Shown here in pieces: positions 21,552 to 30,093 of a stretch of DNA of 30,093 bases (position 1 is the stretch's first letter; each line of letters begins with the position of its first letter). The notes under the pieces are model-generated. The model was given only the letters and a program-made list of their open reading frames with translations, ran no database searches and was not told the DNA's origin. Origin of the DNA: an uncultured Burkholderiales bacterium (lineage in GTDB: Bacteria > Pseudomonadota > Gammaproteobacteria > Burkholderiales > Burkholderiaceae); the NCBI GenBank assembly GCA_937891045.1, contig CALBEV010000104.1, positions 1 to 30,093 on the forward strand, written 5' to 3'. A program made the translations under genes and the position numbers.

Positions 21552-22721
21552 TCAGTTCTGGTTACTCGGATCGAGGACCGTGCGCACCTCATGAGGATCC
21601 ACAGGACGACCGAAATAGGTCGAAATCAGGGACTTCCTGATCTCGTGCTTATCCTTTTCGTCCAGCAACTCAATGAACGGCCCTAAGGACGCCAACTCAA
21701 GCTCAGTCTGGCGAGCCCGATCAGCATTTGTTCTATGGCGCGCTGATTCTCGCGCGGTGTAAAAAGCGGGTGCAGCAATCGCCAGCGCGTACAGCAGTCG
21801 AACCGCTATTGCGAGGGTGTTATCTGGCGTCACGGGCTCATGATAAAACTTGTAAAACGTAAGCGCCGCCATCGTCAATCCGCACGCAAACAGTCCAACC
21901 GTGATCCAGCGCCAGATGTTTGCCTGCTTGCTCTCTTTGTTCGCGATCGTCTGGTAGTTCCCAGTAACGCCGATATCACCGACAACCTCAACAATTCTGG
22001 CTGCATCATTCCTATGGCCATCTAAAGCAGAAATTGCTTGCTGCGCAGCATTAAGGTAATCACTCTTTGATGTAGCAAACTCAGTCTTCAACTGCTGCAG
22101 CAGTTCGGCATGGTCGGAATTGCGCTGAGTTTGGTCTTTGCTAAAGATTTCTTGAAGGCTTGCAAGCGCAGCCGCCATATCCGCTTTTGACTTTGCAGAA
22201 GCGTCTTGCGCCTCGCTTAATCTCGTCTCCTGAGCATTTATTTGCGCAACCAGCTCGGATACACGGTTGCGCAGCTCATCGTTTTTCTCATCCAGTATCG
22301 CGAAAGTCTCCCGCGATCGTGACTGAATGGAATCAAAAGCCTCCGTGACCTCCGCTTTGGTGGAAGGTGTGAGCTTCGGAAAGAACGCCCATGTATAGCT
22401 GAGCACGTTTTGGTCAATGTATGACACCGCGTTGGCGAGATGACCAACATTGAGATTTGATACAAAGGCCGTTAGCTCGGCGATAGGCTGCTGCAAGTTT
22501 GCATTTATCTGACTCAGCCCAGCCTCTGAAACCGTACTGGCCGAGCTTTGGTTCAGCAAAGTCCTAAGGGTGCGCGCAACGTTTACCAGCTTCTCTCTAT
22601 TGAAGCTCGCTGCTTCATCTGAGGCGACTTTAGGATCTTGCAAGTACTTGTTATTCAGCAGGTGCTGCAACCTGCTGAGCGAAGCTGAAAGTGCGTGATT
22701 CTTTAGATTTCTCGCTGCCAC
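21552..22721 (-). CDS. Coiled-coil protein with two membrane helices, function unknown
   Basis: The 389-residue product has an N-terminal helical region (1-120) and a long predicted coiled coil (about 125-245, including ILDEKNDELRNRVSELVAQ). Then comes a GVTGNYQTIANKESKQ linker, two membrane helices (about 269-293 and 301-322), and a helical cytoplasmic tail with ARHRTNADRARQTELELASL and KSLISTYFGRP. I do not recognise the family. A membrane protein with a long coiled coil and a conserved-looking tail could be a sensor or structural partner, perhaps in defence, but this is speculation. The GTG at 22719-22721 is chosen because AAGGAGGG stands just upstream; the frame is open for 37 more codons through a recombination-site remnant. 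Confidence 0.78.
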   Translation of the reverse strand: MAARNLKNHALSASLSRLQHLLNNKYLQDPKVASDEAASFNREKLVNVARTLRTLLNQSSASTVSEAGLSQINANLQQPIAELTAFVSNLNVGHLANAVSYIDQNVLSYTWAFFPKLTPSTKAEVTEAFDSIQSRSRETFAILDEKNDELRNRVSELVAQINAQETRLSEAQDASAKSKADMAAALASLQEIFSKDQTQRNSDHAELLQQLKTEFATSKSDYLNAAQQAISALDGHRNDAARIVEVVGDIGVTGNYQTIANKESKQANIWRWITVGLFACGLTMAALTFYKFYHEPVTPDNTLAIAVRLLYALAIAAPAFYTARESARHRTNADRARQTELELASLGPFIELLDEKDKHEIRKSLISTYFGRPVDPHEVRTVLDPSNQN

Positions 22722-23124
22722 GAAACACCCTCCTTCATGGCTAACGTAATGTAGACCGCATAACCCGGTGGATACATCTAGGCACAGTCGACACATCATT
22801 TCGATGAAACACCTGCAAGCCGCGCTCGCCATGGCTCAAATGCACATCTACTGTGAATTCATAAAGATAAAAATTTGGCATGAAACTCAGCGCCCCTTCC
22901 TTGCAATCCACCCAGTTGCTTGATTAGCTGTGCGAGTGTCTACGTTGTTGGCACTATAGCTTCAAAAATGTGTATTTTTTAACTCTAATATGTAATTATT
23001 TATCTTATTTGATGCAATATTTACTAAATATATGCACCCTATCCGTACCTTTTGGAGCCAATCAATAGCGTCAAACGCAAGCACCCTGCGCATGAAGAAA
23101 AGCTTTCAGCTCAATCCAACCACC
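22722..23124. other. Gene-free junction between the cassette array and hisF
   Basis: About 400 bases without a credible gene on either strand. It holds the att-like remnant at 22739-22786 and an AT-rich stretch at about 22965-23035. On the minus strand this stretch contains TTGCAT and TACATA separated by 17 bases, a possible promoter reading into the array. This is where an attI site and intI gene would be expected, but no integrase frame is present. Confidence 0.5.
22739..22786 (-). other. Degenerate att-like site at the promoter-proximal end of the array
   Basis: On the minus strand TCTACATTACGTTAGCC is a typical L'-R' arm with GTTAGCC as core; a second GTTATGC lies 14 bases upstream. CCTAGATGTATCC (from about 22786) can pair with the L' arm. 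It may be an attC remnant or part of an old attI. Confidence 0.45.
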
Positions 23125-23925
23125 TCACAACCTCACAGGTATCCCACGCTCCCGCATCCTCTGCTTAGCCTGCTGCACCGTGTATTCACCATAGTGAAAA
23201 ATGCTCGCGGCCAGCACCGCATCTGCGCCGCCAGTTTGGATGCCGTCGGCCAAGTGGTCGAGGTTGCCCACACCACCGGATGCAATCACGGGCACAGGCA
23301 CGGCGTCGCTCACGGCGCGGGTCAGTTCCAAATCAAAGCCGCTTTTGGTGCCGTCGCGGTCCATGCTGGTCAGCAAAATTTCGCCCGCACCGTACTCGGC
23401 CATTTGCGTGGCCCAAGCCACGGCGTCCAGCCCCACGTTTTTGCGCCCGCCGTGGCTGAACACGTCCCAGCCCGGGCCCATGGGCAAGCCGTTTGCGCCC
23501 ACGCGTTGCTCATCTTGTGCTGATCGGCGCTTGGCGTCGATGGCCACCACGATGCACTGCGCACCATATTTTTCAGAGGCGTCGCGAATCACTTGGGGGT
23601 TGGCAATCGCTGCCGAGTTGAAGCTGGTTTTGTCAGCACCCGCATTCAACAAACGCCGCACATCGTCCACGGTGCGCACACCGCCGCCCACAGTCAAGGG
23701 GATGAACACTTGAGAGGCCACGGCTTCGATGATGTGCAGAATCACGTCGCGCCCGTCGCTGGTGGCGGTGATGTCGAGGAAGGTGAGTTCGTCCGCGCCT
23801 TGCTCGTTGTAACGGGCCGCAATTTCCACCGGGTCTCCGGCGTCACGCAGTTCCACAAAATTGATGCCCTTGACGACCCGTCCTGCCGTCACGTCCAGAC
23901 AGGGAATGATGCGTTTGGCCAGCAT
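23125..23925 (-). CDS. hisF: Imidazole glycerol phosphate synthase cyclase subunit
   Basis: HisF condenses PRFAR with ammonia from HisH to give IGP and AICAR. The 266-residue (beta/alpha)8 barrel has catalytic Asp11 in CLDV and Asp130 in VVAIDAKR, plus GGGVRTVDD and [12 protein letters not shown] phosphate-binding loops. It is slightly longer than many homologues because of an insert near [15 protein letters not shown]. The next gene downstream in related genomes is hisI; here the stop is followed by the island junction. It starts 2 bases after the hisA stop. Confidence 0.97.
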   Translation of the reverse strand: MLAKRIIPCLDVTAGRVVKGINFVELRDAGDPVEIAARYNEQGADELTFLDITATSDGRDVILHIIEAVASQVFIPLTVGGGVRTVDDVRRLLNAGADKTSFNSAAIANPQVIRDASEKYGAQCIVVAIDAKRRSAQDEQRVGANGLPMGPGWDVFSHGGRKNVGLDAVAWATQMAEYGAGEILLTSMDRDGTKSGFDLELTRAVSDAVPVPVIASGGVGNLDHLADGIQTGGADAVLAASIFHYGEYTVQQAKQRMRERGIPVRL

Positions 23926-23926
23926 G

Positions 23927-24667
23927 TCAGCCGTTCAACTCGTCGGCGCGGGCTTGGGCTTGTTCGAAATCCAGGTCGCCGCTGTAAATGGCGCGGCCGC
24001 AAATCACACCTTCAATGCCTTCGTCTTCCACGGCGCACAGGCCTTCGATGTCTTTCATGCCTGCCAAGCCGCCGGAGGCGATGACGGGAATCGACAGGGC
24101 TTGCGCCAGTTTGACGGTGGCGTCGATGTTGATGCCGCTCAGCATGCCGTCGCGGCCAATGTCGGTGTAGATGATGGACTCGACACCGTAGTCTTCAAAC
24201 TTCTTCGCCAAGTCCACCACTTCGTGGCCGGTGAGTTTGCTCCAGCCGTCGGTGGCCACTTTGCCGTCTTTGGCGTCCAGCCCCACGATGATGTGGCCGC
24301 CAAAGGCGCTGCAAGCGTCTTGCAAAAAGCCGGGGTTTTTCACGGCGGCGGTGCCGATGATGATGTAGCGGATGCCGCCGTCGATGTATTTTTCAATCGT
24401 GTCCAAGTCGCGGATGCCGCCACCCAGTTGCACCGGAATATCGTCGCCCACGGCTTTCAAGATGCTGCGGATGGCGCTGTAGTTTTGCGGCTTACCGGCA
24501 AACGCGCCGTTCAAGTCCACCAGGTGCAAACGCCGTGCGCCTTTGTTCACCCATTGCAAAGCCATTTGGGCCGGGTCTTCGCTGAAGACGGTGGATTGGT
24601 CCATGTCGCCTTGAACCAGGCGAACGCAATGGCCATCTTTGAGGTCAATCGCGGGGATGAGCAGCAT
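23927..24667 (-). CDS. hisA: ProFAR isomerase (phosphoribosylformimino-AICAR-P isomerase)
   Basis: HisA converts ProFAR to PRFAR by an Amadori rearrangement. The 246-residue barrel has catalytic Asp8 in [18 protein letters not shown] and [14 protein letters not shown], and the second catalytic aspartate in YTDIGRDGM. It lies between hisH (24-base gap) and hisF. Confidence 0.97.
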   Translation of the reverse strand: MLLIPAIDLKDGHCVRLVQGDMDQSTVFSEDPAQMALQWVNKGARRLHLVDLNGAFAGKPQNYSAIRSILKAVGDDIPVQLGGGIRDLDTIEKYIDGGIRYIIIGTAAVKNPGFLQDACSAFGGHIIVGLDAKDGKVATDGWSKLTGHEVVDLAKKFEDYGVESIIYTDIGRDGMLSGINIDATVKLAQALSIPVIASGGLAGMKDIEGLCAVEDEGIEGVICGRAIYSGDLDFEQAQARADELNG

Positions 24668-24691
24668 AAATTGAAGTAAGAGTGAAAGCGG

Positions 24692-25345
24692 TCAAGGTGA
24701 CCAGGAGAGGAAATTGCGGTAGAGCATCAAACCCATGTCGGCGCTTTTTTCAGGATGGAACTGGGTGGCAAAAATATTATCCCTAGAAACCACCGAGGTA
24801 AAGCTTTGGCCGTAATCGCTTACCCCCGCTGTGTGGCGTGCATCTAACGGGCGGGCGTAAAAACTATGCACAAAGTAGAAATAACTGTTGTCGGGCACCC
24901 CGGCCCACAGCGGGTGCGCCTGGGTTTGCCGCACTTGGTTCCAGCCCATTTGCGGCACCTTGAAGCGGCTGCCATCGGCTTGGTGTTGACCGGCCAAATC
25001 AAATTTCACCACTTCGCCGGGGATCAAACCCAAACAAGCCGTGCCGTCTGCGCCGCCTTCAGCACTGTGGTCGAGCAGCATTTGCATACCGACGCACACG
25101 CCAAACAGCGGTTTGTTGGCCGCCGCATCCAACACGGCAGGCATCAAACCGCTGTCGTGCAGTTCGCGCATACAGTCGCGCATCGCGCCTTGGCCGGGCA
25201 GCACCACGCGTTCGGCGGCCTGCACTTCTTCGGGTTTGGCGGTGATGACGACCTGGATGTTACTGTCGTGCGCAGCGGCCATGACGGCTTGCGCCACCGA
25301 GCGCAAATTGCCCATGCCGTAATCAATGACTGCAACGGTTCGCAT
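24692..25345 (-). CDS. hisH: Imidazole glycerol phosphate synthase glutaminase subunit
   Basis: HisH hydrolyses glutamine and channels ammonia to HisF. The 217-residue class I amidotransferase begins [17 protein letters not shown]. It has the nucleophile Cys84 in [10 protein letters not shown] and the His-Glu pair in [13 protein letters not shown]. The oxyanion strand reads VLPGQGAM. It follows hisB by 7 bases. Confidence 0.97.
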   Translation of the reverse strand: MRTVAVIDYGMGNLRSVAQAVMAAAHDSNIQVVITAKPEEVQAAERVVLPGQGAMRDCMRELHDSGLMPAVLDAAANKPLFGVCVGMQMLLDHSAEGGADGTACLGLIPGEVVKFDLAGQHQADGSRFKVPQMGWNQVRQTQAHPLWAGVPDNSYFYFVHSFYARPLDARHTAGVSDYGQSFTSVVSRDNIFATQFHPEKSADMGLMLYRNFLSWSP

Positions 25346-25352
25346 GAAGGGC

Positions 25353-25946
25353 TTAGAGCGTGCCTTTGGTGGATGGAATCACACCCAGTGCGCGTGGGTC
25401 CAGCTCGAGGGCGTCGCGCAAGGCGCGGCCAAAGGCTTTGAACACGGTCTCGGCTTGGTGGTGTGCGTTCTCTCCGCGCAGGTTGTCAATGTGCAGCGTG
25501 ACAAACGCGTGGTTCACAAAGCCTTGGAAAAACTCGAAGGCCAGTTGCGAATCAAAGTGGCCAATCATGCCGCTCTTGAAGGGCACGTGCATTTCCAAAC
25601 CGGGGCGGCCGGAGAAGTCCACCACCACGCGGCTCAGGGCTTCGTCCAGCGGCACAAACGCGTGGCCATAACGGCGCAGGCCTTTTTTGTCACCCACGGC
25701 GATGGCCACGGCTTGGCCCAGCGCGATCCCGACGTCTTCCACGGTGTGGTGGCCGTCAATGTGCAGGTCGCCAGTGGCTTGGATGTGCAGGTCGATGAGG
25801 CCATGACGCGCGATTTGGTCCAGCATGTGGTCGAAGAAACCGATGCCGGTGGACAGCTCGGACTGGCCGGTGCCGTCCAAATTGATGCGCACAAAGATTT
25901 GGGTTTCTTTGGTGTCGCGGCGAACTTCAGCGGTGCGTTGTGTCAT
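25353..25946 (-). CDS. hisB: Imidazoleglycerol-phosphate dehydratase
   Basis: HisB removes water from IGP to give imidazole acetol phosphate. The 197-residue protein is the monofunctional form, without the phosphatase domain of enteric HisB. Metal-binding histidine motifs are [27 protein letters not shown] and [17 protein letters not shown]. It lies between hisC and hisH. Confidence 0.97.
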   Translation of the reverse strand: MTQRTAEVRRDTKETQIFVRINLDGTGQSELSTGIGFFDHMLDQIARHGLIDLHIQATGDLHIDGHHTVEDVGIALGQAVAIAVGDKKGLRRYGHAFVPLDEALSRVVVDFSGRPGLEMHVPFKSGMIGHFDSQLAFEFFQGFVNHAFVTLHIDNLRGENAHHQAETVFKAFGRALRDALELDPRALGVIPSTKGTL

Positions 25947-25963
25947 GGTGTGGGTTTGGTTTG

Positions 25964-27067
25964 TTAAAGCGAGGCCAGCACGTCTTGCAAAGCCTTGAGC
26001 AATTGATCGTTCTCTGAGGGGGTGCCCACGGTGAGCCGCAAGCAGTGGTGCAGCACCGGGTGCATTTTAGAAACGTTCTTCACCAGCACACGGCGGTCGC
26101 GCAAGGCTTCGAACACGCGAGTGGCCACTTGCTCGTCGCCACTGAAACGGGCCAACAACATATTGGCTTGGCTGGCGTAAGGCGTCACGCCGGGCAAGGC
26201 TTTCAAAGCAGCAAACACCCGATCGCGCTCGGTGCAAATGGCTTGGGCTTGGCGTTCAAATTCGGCGCGGTGTTCCAGCGCAAACAAAGCGCATTCGGCG
26301 TTCAACACGCTCACGTTGTAGGGCGGGCGCAGTTTGTCCAAGTGCCCCACCACATCGGCGCGGCCCAGCATGTAGCCAATGCGCACACCGGCCAAACCAA
26401 ACTTGGACAAGGTGCGCATCAGCAGCACCTGGGCGTTGGCAGCGGGGTCGCGTTGGATTTCATCCAACCAGGTGGCGCTGGAAAACGGCTGGTAGGCCTC
26501 GTCCAAAGCCACCCAACCACCATAGGCCGACACCTGCGCAATCAGGCGGCGCATCACCGCCGCATCCCACAAATTGGCGGTCGGGTTGTTCGGGTAGGCC
26601 AAATACACGATGGCCGGTTGGTGCTGGTCGATGGCCGCGCTCATGGCGGATTCATCAAGCTCGAAGTCGTCACGCAAGGCCACGGGCACATAGGTCAAAC
26701 CCTGGAATTTGGCACTCAGCGCGTACATGACAAAGCCAGGCTCGGGGGCCAAGGCACTGGCACCGGGCAGATGACAAGCCGTGGACAAGAGCGAAATCAA
26801 TTCGTCCGAACCGTTGCCCAACATCAGCTGCCAGCCCTCGGGCAGACCGACAAATTCAGACAAGGCGTGTTTCAAATCGTCGATGCGGTCGCCGGGGTAG
26901 CGGTTGATGGCGACCGCGCCCAAACGCGCACCCAACTGCGCTTGCAGTTCGGGGGACAGGGTGTAGGGGTTCTCCATCGCGTCCAGCTTGACCATGCCCG
27001 TGGCAGATTGCACGTGGTAGGCCTGCATCACTTGCAGGTCGGGACGGATGAATTTCAGAGGGCGCAT
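25964..27067 (-). CDS. hisC: Histidinol-phosphate aminotransferase
   Basis: HisC transfers an amino group from glutamate to imidazole acetol phosphate, using PLP. The 367-residue fold type I protein has [23 protein letters not shown] and the PLP lysine in [16 protein letters not shown]. The ATG at 27067 ([10 protein letters not shown]) is preferred to a TTG four codons upstream. In relatives hisD usually precedes it; here a TRAP permease gene ends 51 bases upstream, so the promoter may lie in that gap or before the TRAP genes. Confidence 0.96.
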   Translation of the reverse strand: MRPLKFIRPDLQVMQAYHVQSATGMVKLDAMENPYTLSPELQAQLGARLGAVAINRYPGDRIDDLKHALSEFVGLPEGWQLMLGNGSDELISLLSTACHLPGASALAPEPGFVMYALSAKFQGLTYVPVALRDDFELDESAMSAAIDQHQPAIVYLAYPNNPTANLWDAAVMRRLIAQVSAYGGWVALDEAYQPFSSATWLDEIQRDPAANAQVLLMRTLSKFGLAGVRIGYMLGRADVVGHLDKLRPPYNVSVLNAECALFALEHRAEFERQAQAICTERDRVFAALKALPGVTPYASQANMLLARFSGDEQVATRVFEALRDRRVLVKNVSKMHPVLHHCLRLTVGTPSENDQLLKALQDVLASL

Positions 27068-27118
27068 GGGAGTGCCCAAATTATAGGCGGCGGGGTTGTG
27101 CGCCCACGCCGCGCCGCT

Positions 27119-28939
27119 TCAGAGGAAACCGATGGACACCCAGGGCACAAAAGCGATGACCAACAGGGCCACCATCAACGCGCCCAGATAAGGCCAAATT
27201 TTGTTCAAGGCCAAGTCGGCCTCGACCTTGCCAATCGCGCAGGCCGCGTAAAAACCCACGCCCACGGGCGGCGCAAACAGGCCCAAGCCCATGGCGAACA
27301 CCACCACCATCGCGTAGTGCACCTCATGGATGCCCAAAGCCCTGGCCACTGGGAACAGCAAAGGACCGAACAACACAATGGCTGGAATGCCCTCCAACAT
27401 GCTGCCCAGAATGATGAATGCCAGCATGGACACGATCATGAAGCCTATGGCCCCGCCCGGCACTTGCGTCATGAGTTCCACCAAATCGCGTGAGAACCCC
27501 GACTGCGTGAGCGCCCAAGCCATGGCGGTGGCGCAACCGATGATGAGCAAAATGGCCCCGGACAAAGACGCGGTTTCCACCAGCATCGGGTAGATGCGTC
27601 GCCAGTCCATTTGCCGGTAGAACAACATGCCGACGATCAAGGTGTACAAAATGCCAATCGTCGACACTTCAGTGGCCGTGGCCACGCCCTCCACCACCGC
27701 CGAACGGATGACGAAAGGCAGGGCCAAGGCGGGCAGTGCCAGCCAAAAATAGCGCATCACTTCGGGCAGCGGGGTGCGAGCCACCCGCAAGGTGTTTTCT
27801 CGTCTTGCTTGCCAATACACCACCACACACAGCGCCAGCATGCCCACCAAGGCAGGCATCAAGCCGCCAATGAACAAGGCGGCAATCGACACGCCGGTGA
27901 CCGCGCCAATGGTGATCAAGACCAAGCTGGGTGGGATGGTTTCGCTCATGGCGCCCGAGGCAGCCAACAAGGCCACCAAGCGGCCCGGGTCGGCGCCGCG
28001 TTGTTTCATTTCGGGGAACAAGGCCGGGGCCACCGCTGCCATGTCGGCGGCTTTGGAGCCCGAAATGCCCGACACCAAGTACATGGCGGCCAACAACACG
28101 TATTGCAAACCACCTCGGAAATGGCCCAAGAGCGAGGCCAGAAATTGCACCATGGCTTTGGCCAAACCGGTGACCGCGATGAACGCGCCCAAGAACACAA
28201 ACAAGGGCACCGAGAGCAAGATCAGGTGGGACATGCCTTCATCGATGCGGCTGACCACGATGGTGAGTGGTGTGCTGGTGGAAAACTGCAAATAGGCCAA
28301 GGTGCACAGCCCGAACGCAAATGCAATCGGCAAACCCATGACCACGCACACGCCCACCATCAGCACGAAAAACAGCAGCAAATTTCCGTGGCCAAAATTC
28401 ATCAAGAACGGGCTGGCCCAGTGAAGCGCAGCGCCCAACACCAGCAAGCAGCCCAGTGCCCAAGCCAAGTCGGCACCACGCGCAGCGCGAGACAGTTGCA
28501 ACAAAGACTGCAGCAGCATGAGCCCCAAACCCACCACCACCGCCGCCACGCGCAGCGCATCCGGGATTTCCAAGGCGGGTGTCAGGATGACCCATTGCTC
28601 GTTCAAGTGCTCGATGGCTGGCCACAGCAAAGTCGCACAAAACAAAACCGTGAGGCAGGCCACCAAGCTCTCCACTTTGCGGCGCTTGGGCTCCGCCAGC
28701 TTGGCGACAAACACGGTCAGGCGCATGTGCTCGCCGTGCTGCATGGCGACCACCGCACCGAGCATGGCCAGCCACAAGAACAACACCGAGGCGAGTTCGT
28801 CCGACCAGGTGAGCGGCGTTTGCAGCACATAGCGGTAAACCACGCCCAAGGACAGCACGACGATTTCGGCCAGCACCAACAAAGCCGCTGGCCACTCGGC
28901 CAAGGCCCGCAACACCCGCTCAGGCCAAGACAGGGTCAT
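27119..28939 (-). CDS. TRAP transporter permease, fused small (DctQ) and large (DctM) subunits
   Basis: This is the membrane part of a tripartite ATP-independent periplasmic transporter driven by an ion gradient. The 606-residue protein has an N-terminal DctQ-like four-helix part (about 1-160, with TWSDELASVLFLWLAMLG). A DctM part follows (about 175-606) with VLMVGVCVVMGLPIAFAFG, LFVFLGAFIAVTGLA, YLVSGISGSKAADMAAVAP and FAPPVGVGFYAACAIG. Fused QM proteins are an established TRAP subtype. Its ATG overlaps the stop of the binding-protein gene (ATGA). It ends 51 bases before hisC. Confidence 0.94.
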   Translation of the reverse strand: MTLSWPERVLRALAEWPAALLVLAEIVVLSLGVVYRYVLQTPLTWSDELASVLFLWLAMLGAVVAMQHGEHMRLTVFVAKLAEPKRRKVESLVACLTVLFCATLLWPAIEHLNEQWVILTPALEIPDALRVAAVVVGLGLMLLQSLLQLSRAARGADLAWALGCLLVLGAALHWASPFLMNFGHGNLLLFFVLMVGVCVVMGLPIAFAFGLCTLAYLQFSTSTPLTIVVSRIDEGMSHLILLSVPLFVFLGAFIAVTGLAKAMVQFLASLLGHFRGGLQYVLLAAMYLVSGISGSKAADMAAVAPALFPEMKQRGADPGRLVALLAASGAMSETIPPSLVLITIGAVTGVSIAALFIGGLMPALVGMLALCVVVYWQARRENTLRVARTPLPEVMRYFWLALPALALPFVIRSAVVEGVATATEVSTIGILYTLIVGMLFYRQMDWRRIYPMLVETASLSGAILLIIGCATAMAWALTQSGFSRDLVELMTQVPGGAIGFMIVSMLAFIILGSMLEGIPAIVLFGPLLFPVARALGIHEVHYAMVVVFAMGLGLFAPPVGVGFYAACAIGKVEADLALNKIWPYLGALMVALLVIAFVPWVSIGFL

Positions 28940-29955
28940 GCCAATTTACCGGTGTATTTCTCAAGCTTGCCGATGGCTTCGGGGCCGTACTTGGTTTTCC
29001 ATTCTTGGTAGAAACCAGCCTTGGACAAGACCTCGCGGAAGGGTTTGATGTCAGGGTAATTGAAGACCATGCCTTTGGTTTTGAGCTGCGCTTCCAGCAC
29101 ATTGTTCAAGCGGCGGATGTCGTCGCGTTGCACCAAGGCGGCTTTTTTGAAGTGCTGCGCAATCAGCGCTTGCACATCGGGCGGCAAGCTGGTCCAGCGT
29201 TTGGCATTGGCCAACACCCATTGGCCGTCCCACATGTGTCCGGTCATGGAGCAGTACTTTTGCACTTCAAACAACTTGGCTGATTCAATGAGCGGCAGCG
29301 GGTTCTCTTGGCCTTCGACGATCTTGGTTTGCAAGGAGGAATACACCTCGCTGAAATTGATGGACGCAGGTGAGGCGCCAAAGGCTTTGAACATCGAGGT
29401 CCACAAAGGGCTGACCGGCACACGGATTTTGAAGCCCTGCAAATCGGCCGGGGTTTGAATCGGTTTGGTGGAACTGGTGATGTTGCGAAAGCCGTTGTCA
29501 AAGCAGAAATCGAAGGCGTGCAAATTCACTTTGGCGATGGCTCCGCGCACATGCGCACCCAAGTCGCCGTCCATCGCCGCCCACACCGTGGCGTAGTCTT
29601 TGAACACAAAGGCCAAGCCATTGATACCGGCCACCGGCACCAGGGTTTGCAAGATGAGGCCGGACAGCATGAAAAAGTCGATCGCGCCCGAGCGCACCTG
29701 CGACAACATGTCGGTGTCGCCGCCGAGTTGGTTGTTGGGGAACAGCTGAATGTCCACCCGGCCCTTGGACTCGGCGCGGATCGCGTCCGCCGCTTCCTTC
29801 ATGCGGATGTTGGTGGGGTGGGTGATGGGGAAGTTGTTGGCCAGCTTGAGTTTGAACTCGGCGTTTTGCGCCCAAGCGTGGTTGACCAGCGGCCAAGCGC
29901 AAGCACCTGCGGCGGCTTTGAGGAGTTGGCGGCGGGGGTGTTGGTTTGGGCTCAT
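28936..29955 (-). CDS. TRAP transporter substrate-binding protein, DctP family
   Basis: This periplasmic protein captures the substrate, usually a carboxylate, for the fused permease encoded next. The protein of about 339 residues has a twin-arginine-type signal (HPRRQLLKAAAGACAWPL, cut after NHAWAQ). The mature part has LANNFPITHPTNIRMKEAADAI, FPNNQLGGDTDML, and the central KIRVPVSPLWTSMFKAFGASP with the conserved arginine that binds the substrate carboxylate. The ATG at 29955 gives a normal signal length; an ATG at 29994 would add 13 residues. The Tat route is suggested by RR, and tat genes are present in the window. The 98 bases upstream show no recognisable site. Confidence 0.93.
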   Translation of the reverse strand: MSPNQHPRRQLLKAAAGACAWPLVNHAWAQNAEFKLKLANNFPITHPTNIRMKEAADAIRAESKGRVDIQLFPNNQLGGDTDMLSQVRSGAIDFFMLSGLILQTLVPVAGINGLAFVFKDYATVWAAMDGDLGAHVRGAIAKVNLHAFDFCFDNGFRNITSSTKPIQTPADLQGFKIRVPVSPLWTSMFKAFGASPASINFSEVYSSLQTKIVEGQENPLPLIESAKLFEVQKYCSMTGHMWDGQWVLANAKRWTSLPPDVQALIAQHFKKAALVQRDDIRRLNNVLEAQLKTKGMVFNYPDIKPFREVLSKAGFYQEWKTKYGPEAIGKLEKYTGKLA

Positions 29956-30093
29956 GGTGACACGGATGCTAGCCGATAGCGTGCACCCTTCCATGCGGAC
30001 TAACCCATTGGTGACAGGCTTTCAATTGCCGGGATAAGTCAGCCAATCGGCGCAAGCAGTTGCTGGCCGCCAGGGTTTAAGCTGACAGCTTGC

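Larger units (their letters stand above)
16297..22786 (-). mobile_element. Integron gene-cassette array without an integrase in view (CALIN)
   Basis: Leftward, mostly single-gene units alternate with attC-like sites built from RYYYAAC-type and GTTRRRY-type ends around an imperfect hairpin. Clear sites are at 21044-21107, 20467-20525, 19820-19889, 19085-19154 and 18536-18647. Weaker or degenerate ones are at 21527-21550, 18010-18103, 17357-17463, 16674-16789 and 22739-22786. Gene orientation, short gene-to-site distances and stop codons inside three sites all fit cassettes. No tyrosine recombinase frame is visible on either strand of the window. The array lies between hisF and hisI. Confidence 0.82.

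Noticed and set aside
22722..22832. Upstream extension of the coiled-coil protein
   Set aside because: It runs through an att-like element, and a GTG with a strong ribosome binding site lies at 22721.
14464..23124. Integrase, transposase or prophage genes that would mobilise the island
   Set aside because: No frame shows tyrosine-recombinase, DDE-transposase or phage structural motifs, and no insertion-sequence ends were seen.
27611..29011. Long plus-strand open frame opposite the TRAP permease
   Set aside because: Its product is a Gln/His-rich antisense artefact of a GC-rich membrane-protein gene; the minus strand encodes DctQM.
1..30093. CRISPR array
   Set aside because: No regularly spaced short direct repeats were seen; the repeated boxes in 16-23 kb are attC ends at gene-length spacing.

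Overview
The window reads as chromosome of a beta-proteobacterium of the order Burkholderiales, most likely Comamonadaceae (Limnohabitans/Rhodoferax-like). The basis is the gene orders hisI-hisE-HIT-tatA-tatB-tatC and petA-petB-petC-sspA-sspB, the protein sequences, and TTG-leucine-rich codon use in the core genes. The genus is inference. Almost all core genes lie on the minus strand.

Left part (1-14463). A partial peptide ABC-transporter binding protein and a divergent amidase-signature hydrolase come first. A class-C beta-lactamase-like serine hydrolase and tRNA-Thr(TGT) with its terminator follow. Next are sspB and sspA, then petA-petB-petC for the cytochrome bc1 complex. The plus-strand mscL has an in-frame amber codon just before its conserved C-terminal helix. 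Then come pdxA, a Nif3-like protein, an HtrA-type protease, tatC, tatB and tatA (Tat export), a HIT hydrolase, hisE and hisI.

Middle (about 14500-23124). An accessory island separates hisI/hisE from hisF-hisA-hisH-hisB-hisC, which normally adjoin in this group. Its left third (14.5-16.3 kb) is a cluster of toxin-antitoxin modules in several states of decay: an orphan BrnA-like antitoxin beside a 22-codon BrnT remnant, an intact parDE pair, a ParE C-terminal remnant, and an antitoxin/ParE pair whose toxin frame has no start codon. The right two thirds (16.3-22.8 kb) look like an integron cassette array with no integrase in view (a CALIN). About ten leftward cassettes are separated by attC-like sites. 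They carry two DUF433/DUF5615 pairs (one broken), a DUF2867 protein, a GNAT acetyltransferase, two membrane proteins, two lipoproteins, a membrane-anchored PD-(D/E)XK-type protein, and a coiled-coil protein with two membrane segments. In three cassettes the stop codon of the gene lies inside the attC site.

Right part (23125-30093). hisF, hisA, hisH, hisB and hisC form a tight operon for the middle steps of histidine synthesis. A TRAP transporter (fused DctQM plus a DctP binding protein with a twin-arginine signal) lies directly upstream of hisC, and hisD and hisG are not in the window. The main novelty is the cassette array inside a housekeeping operon, with uncharacterised, possibly defence-related cargo. 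Second is the truncated mscL.
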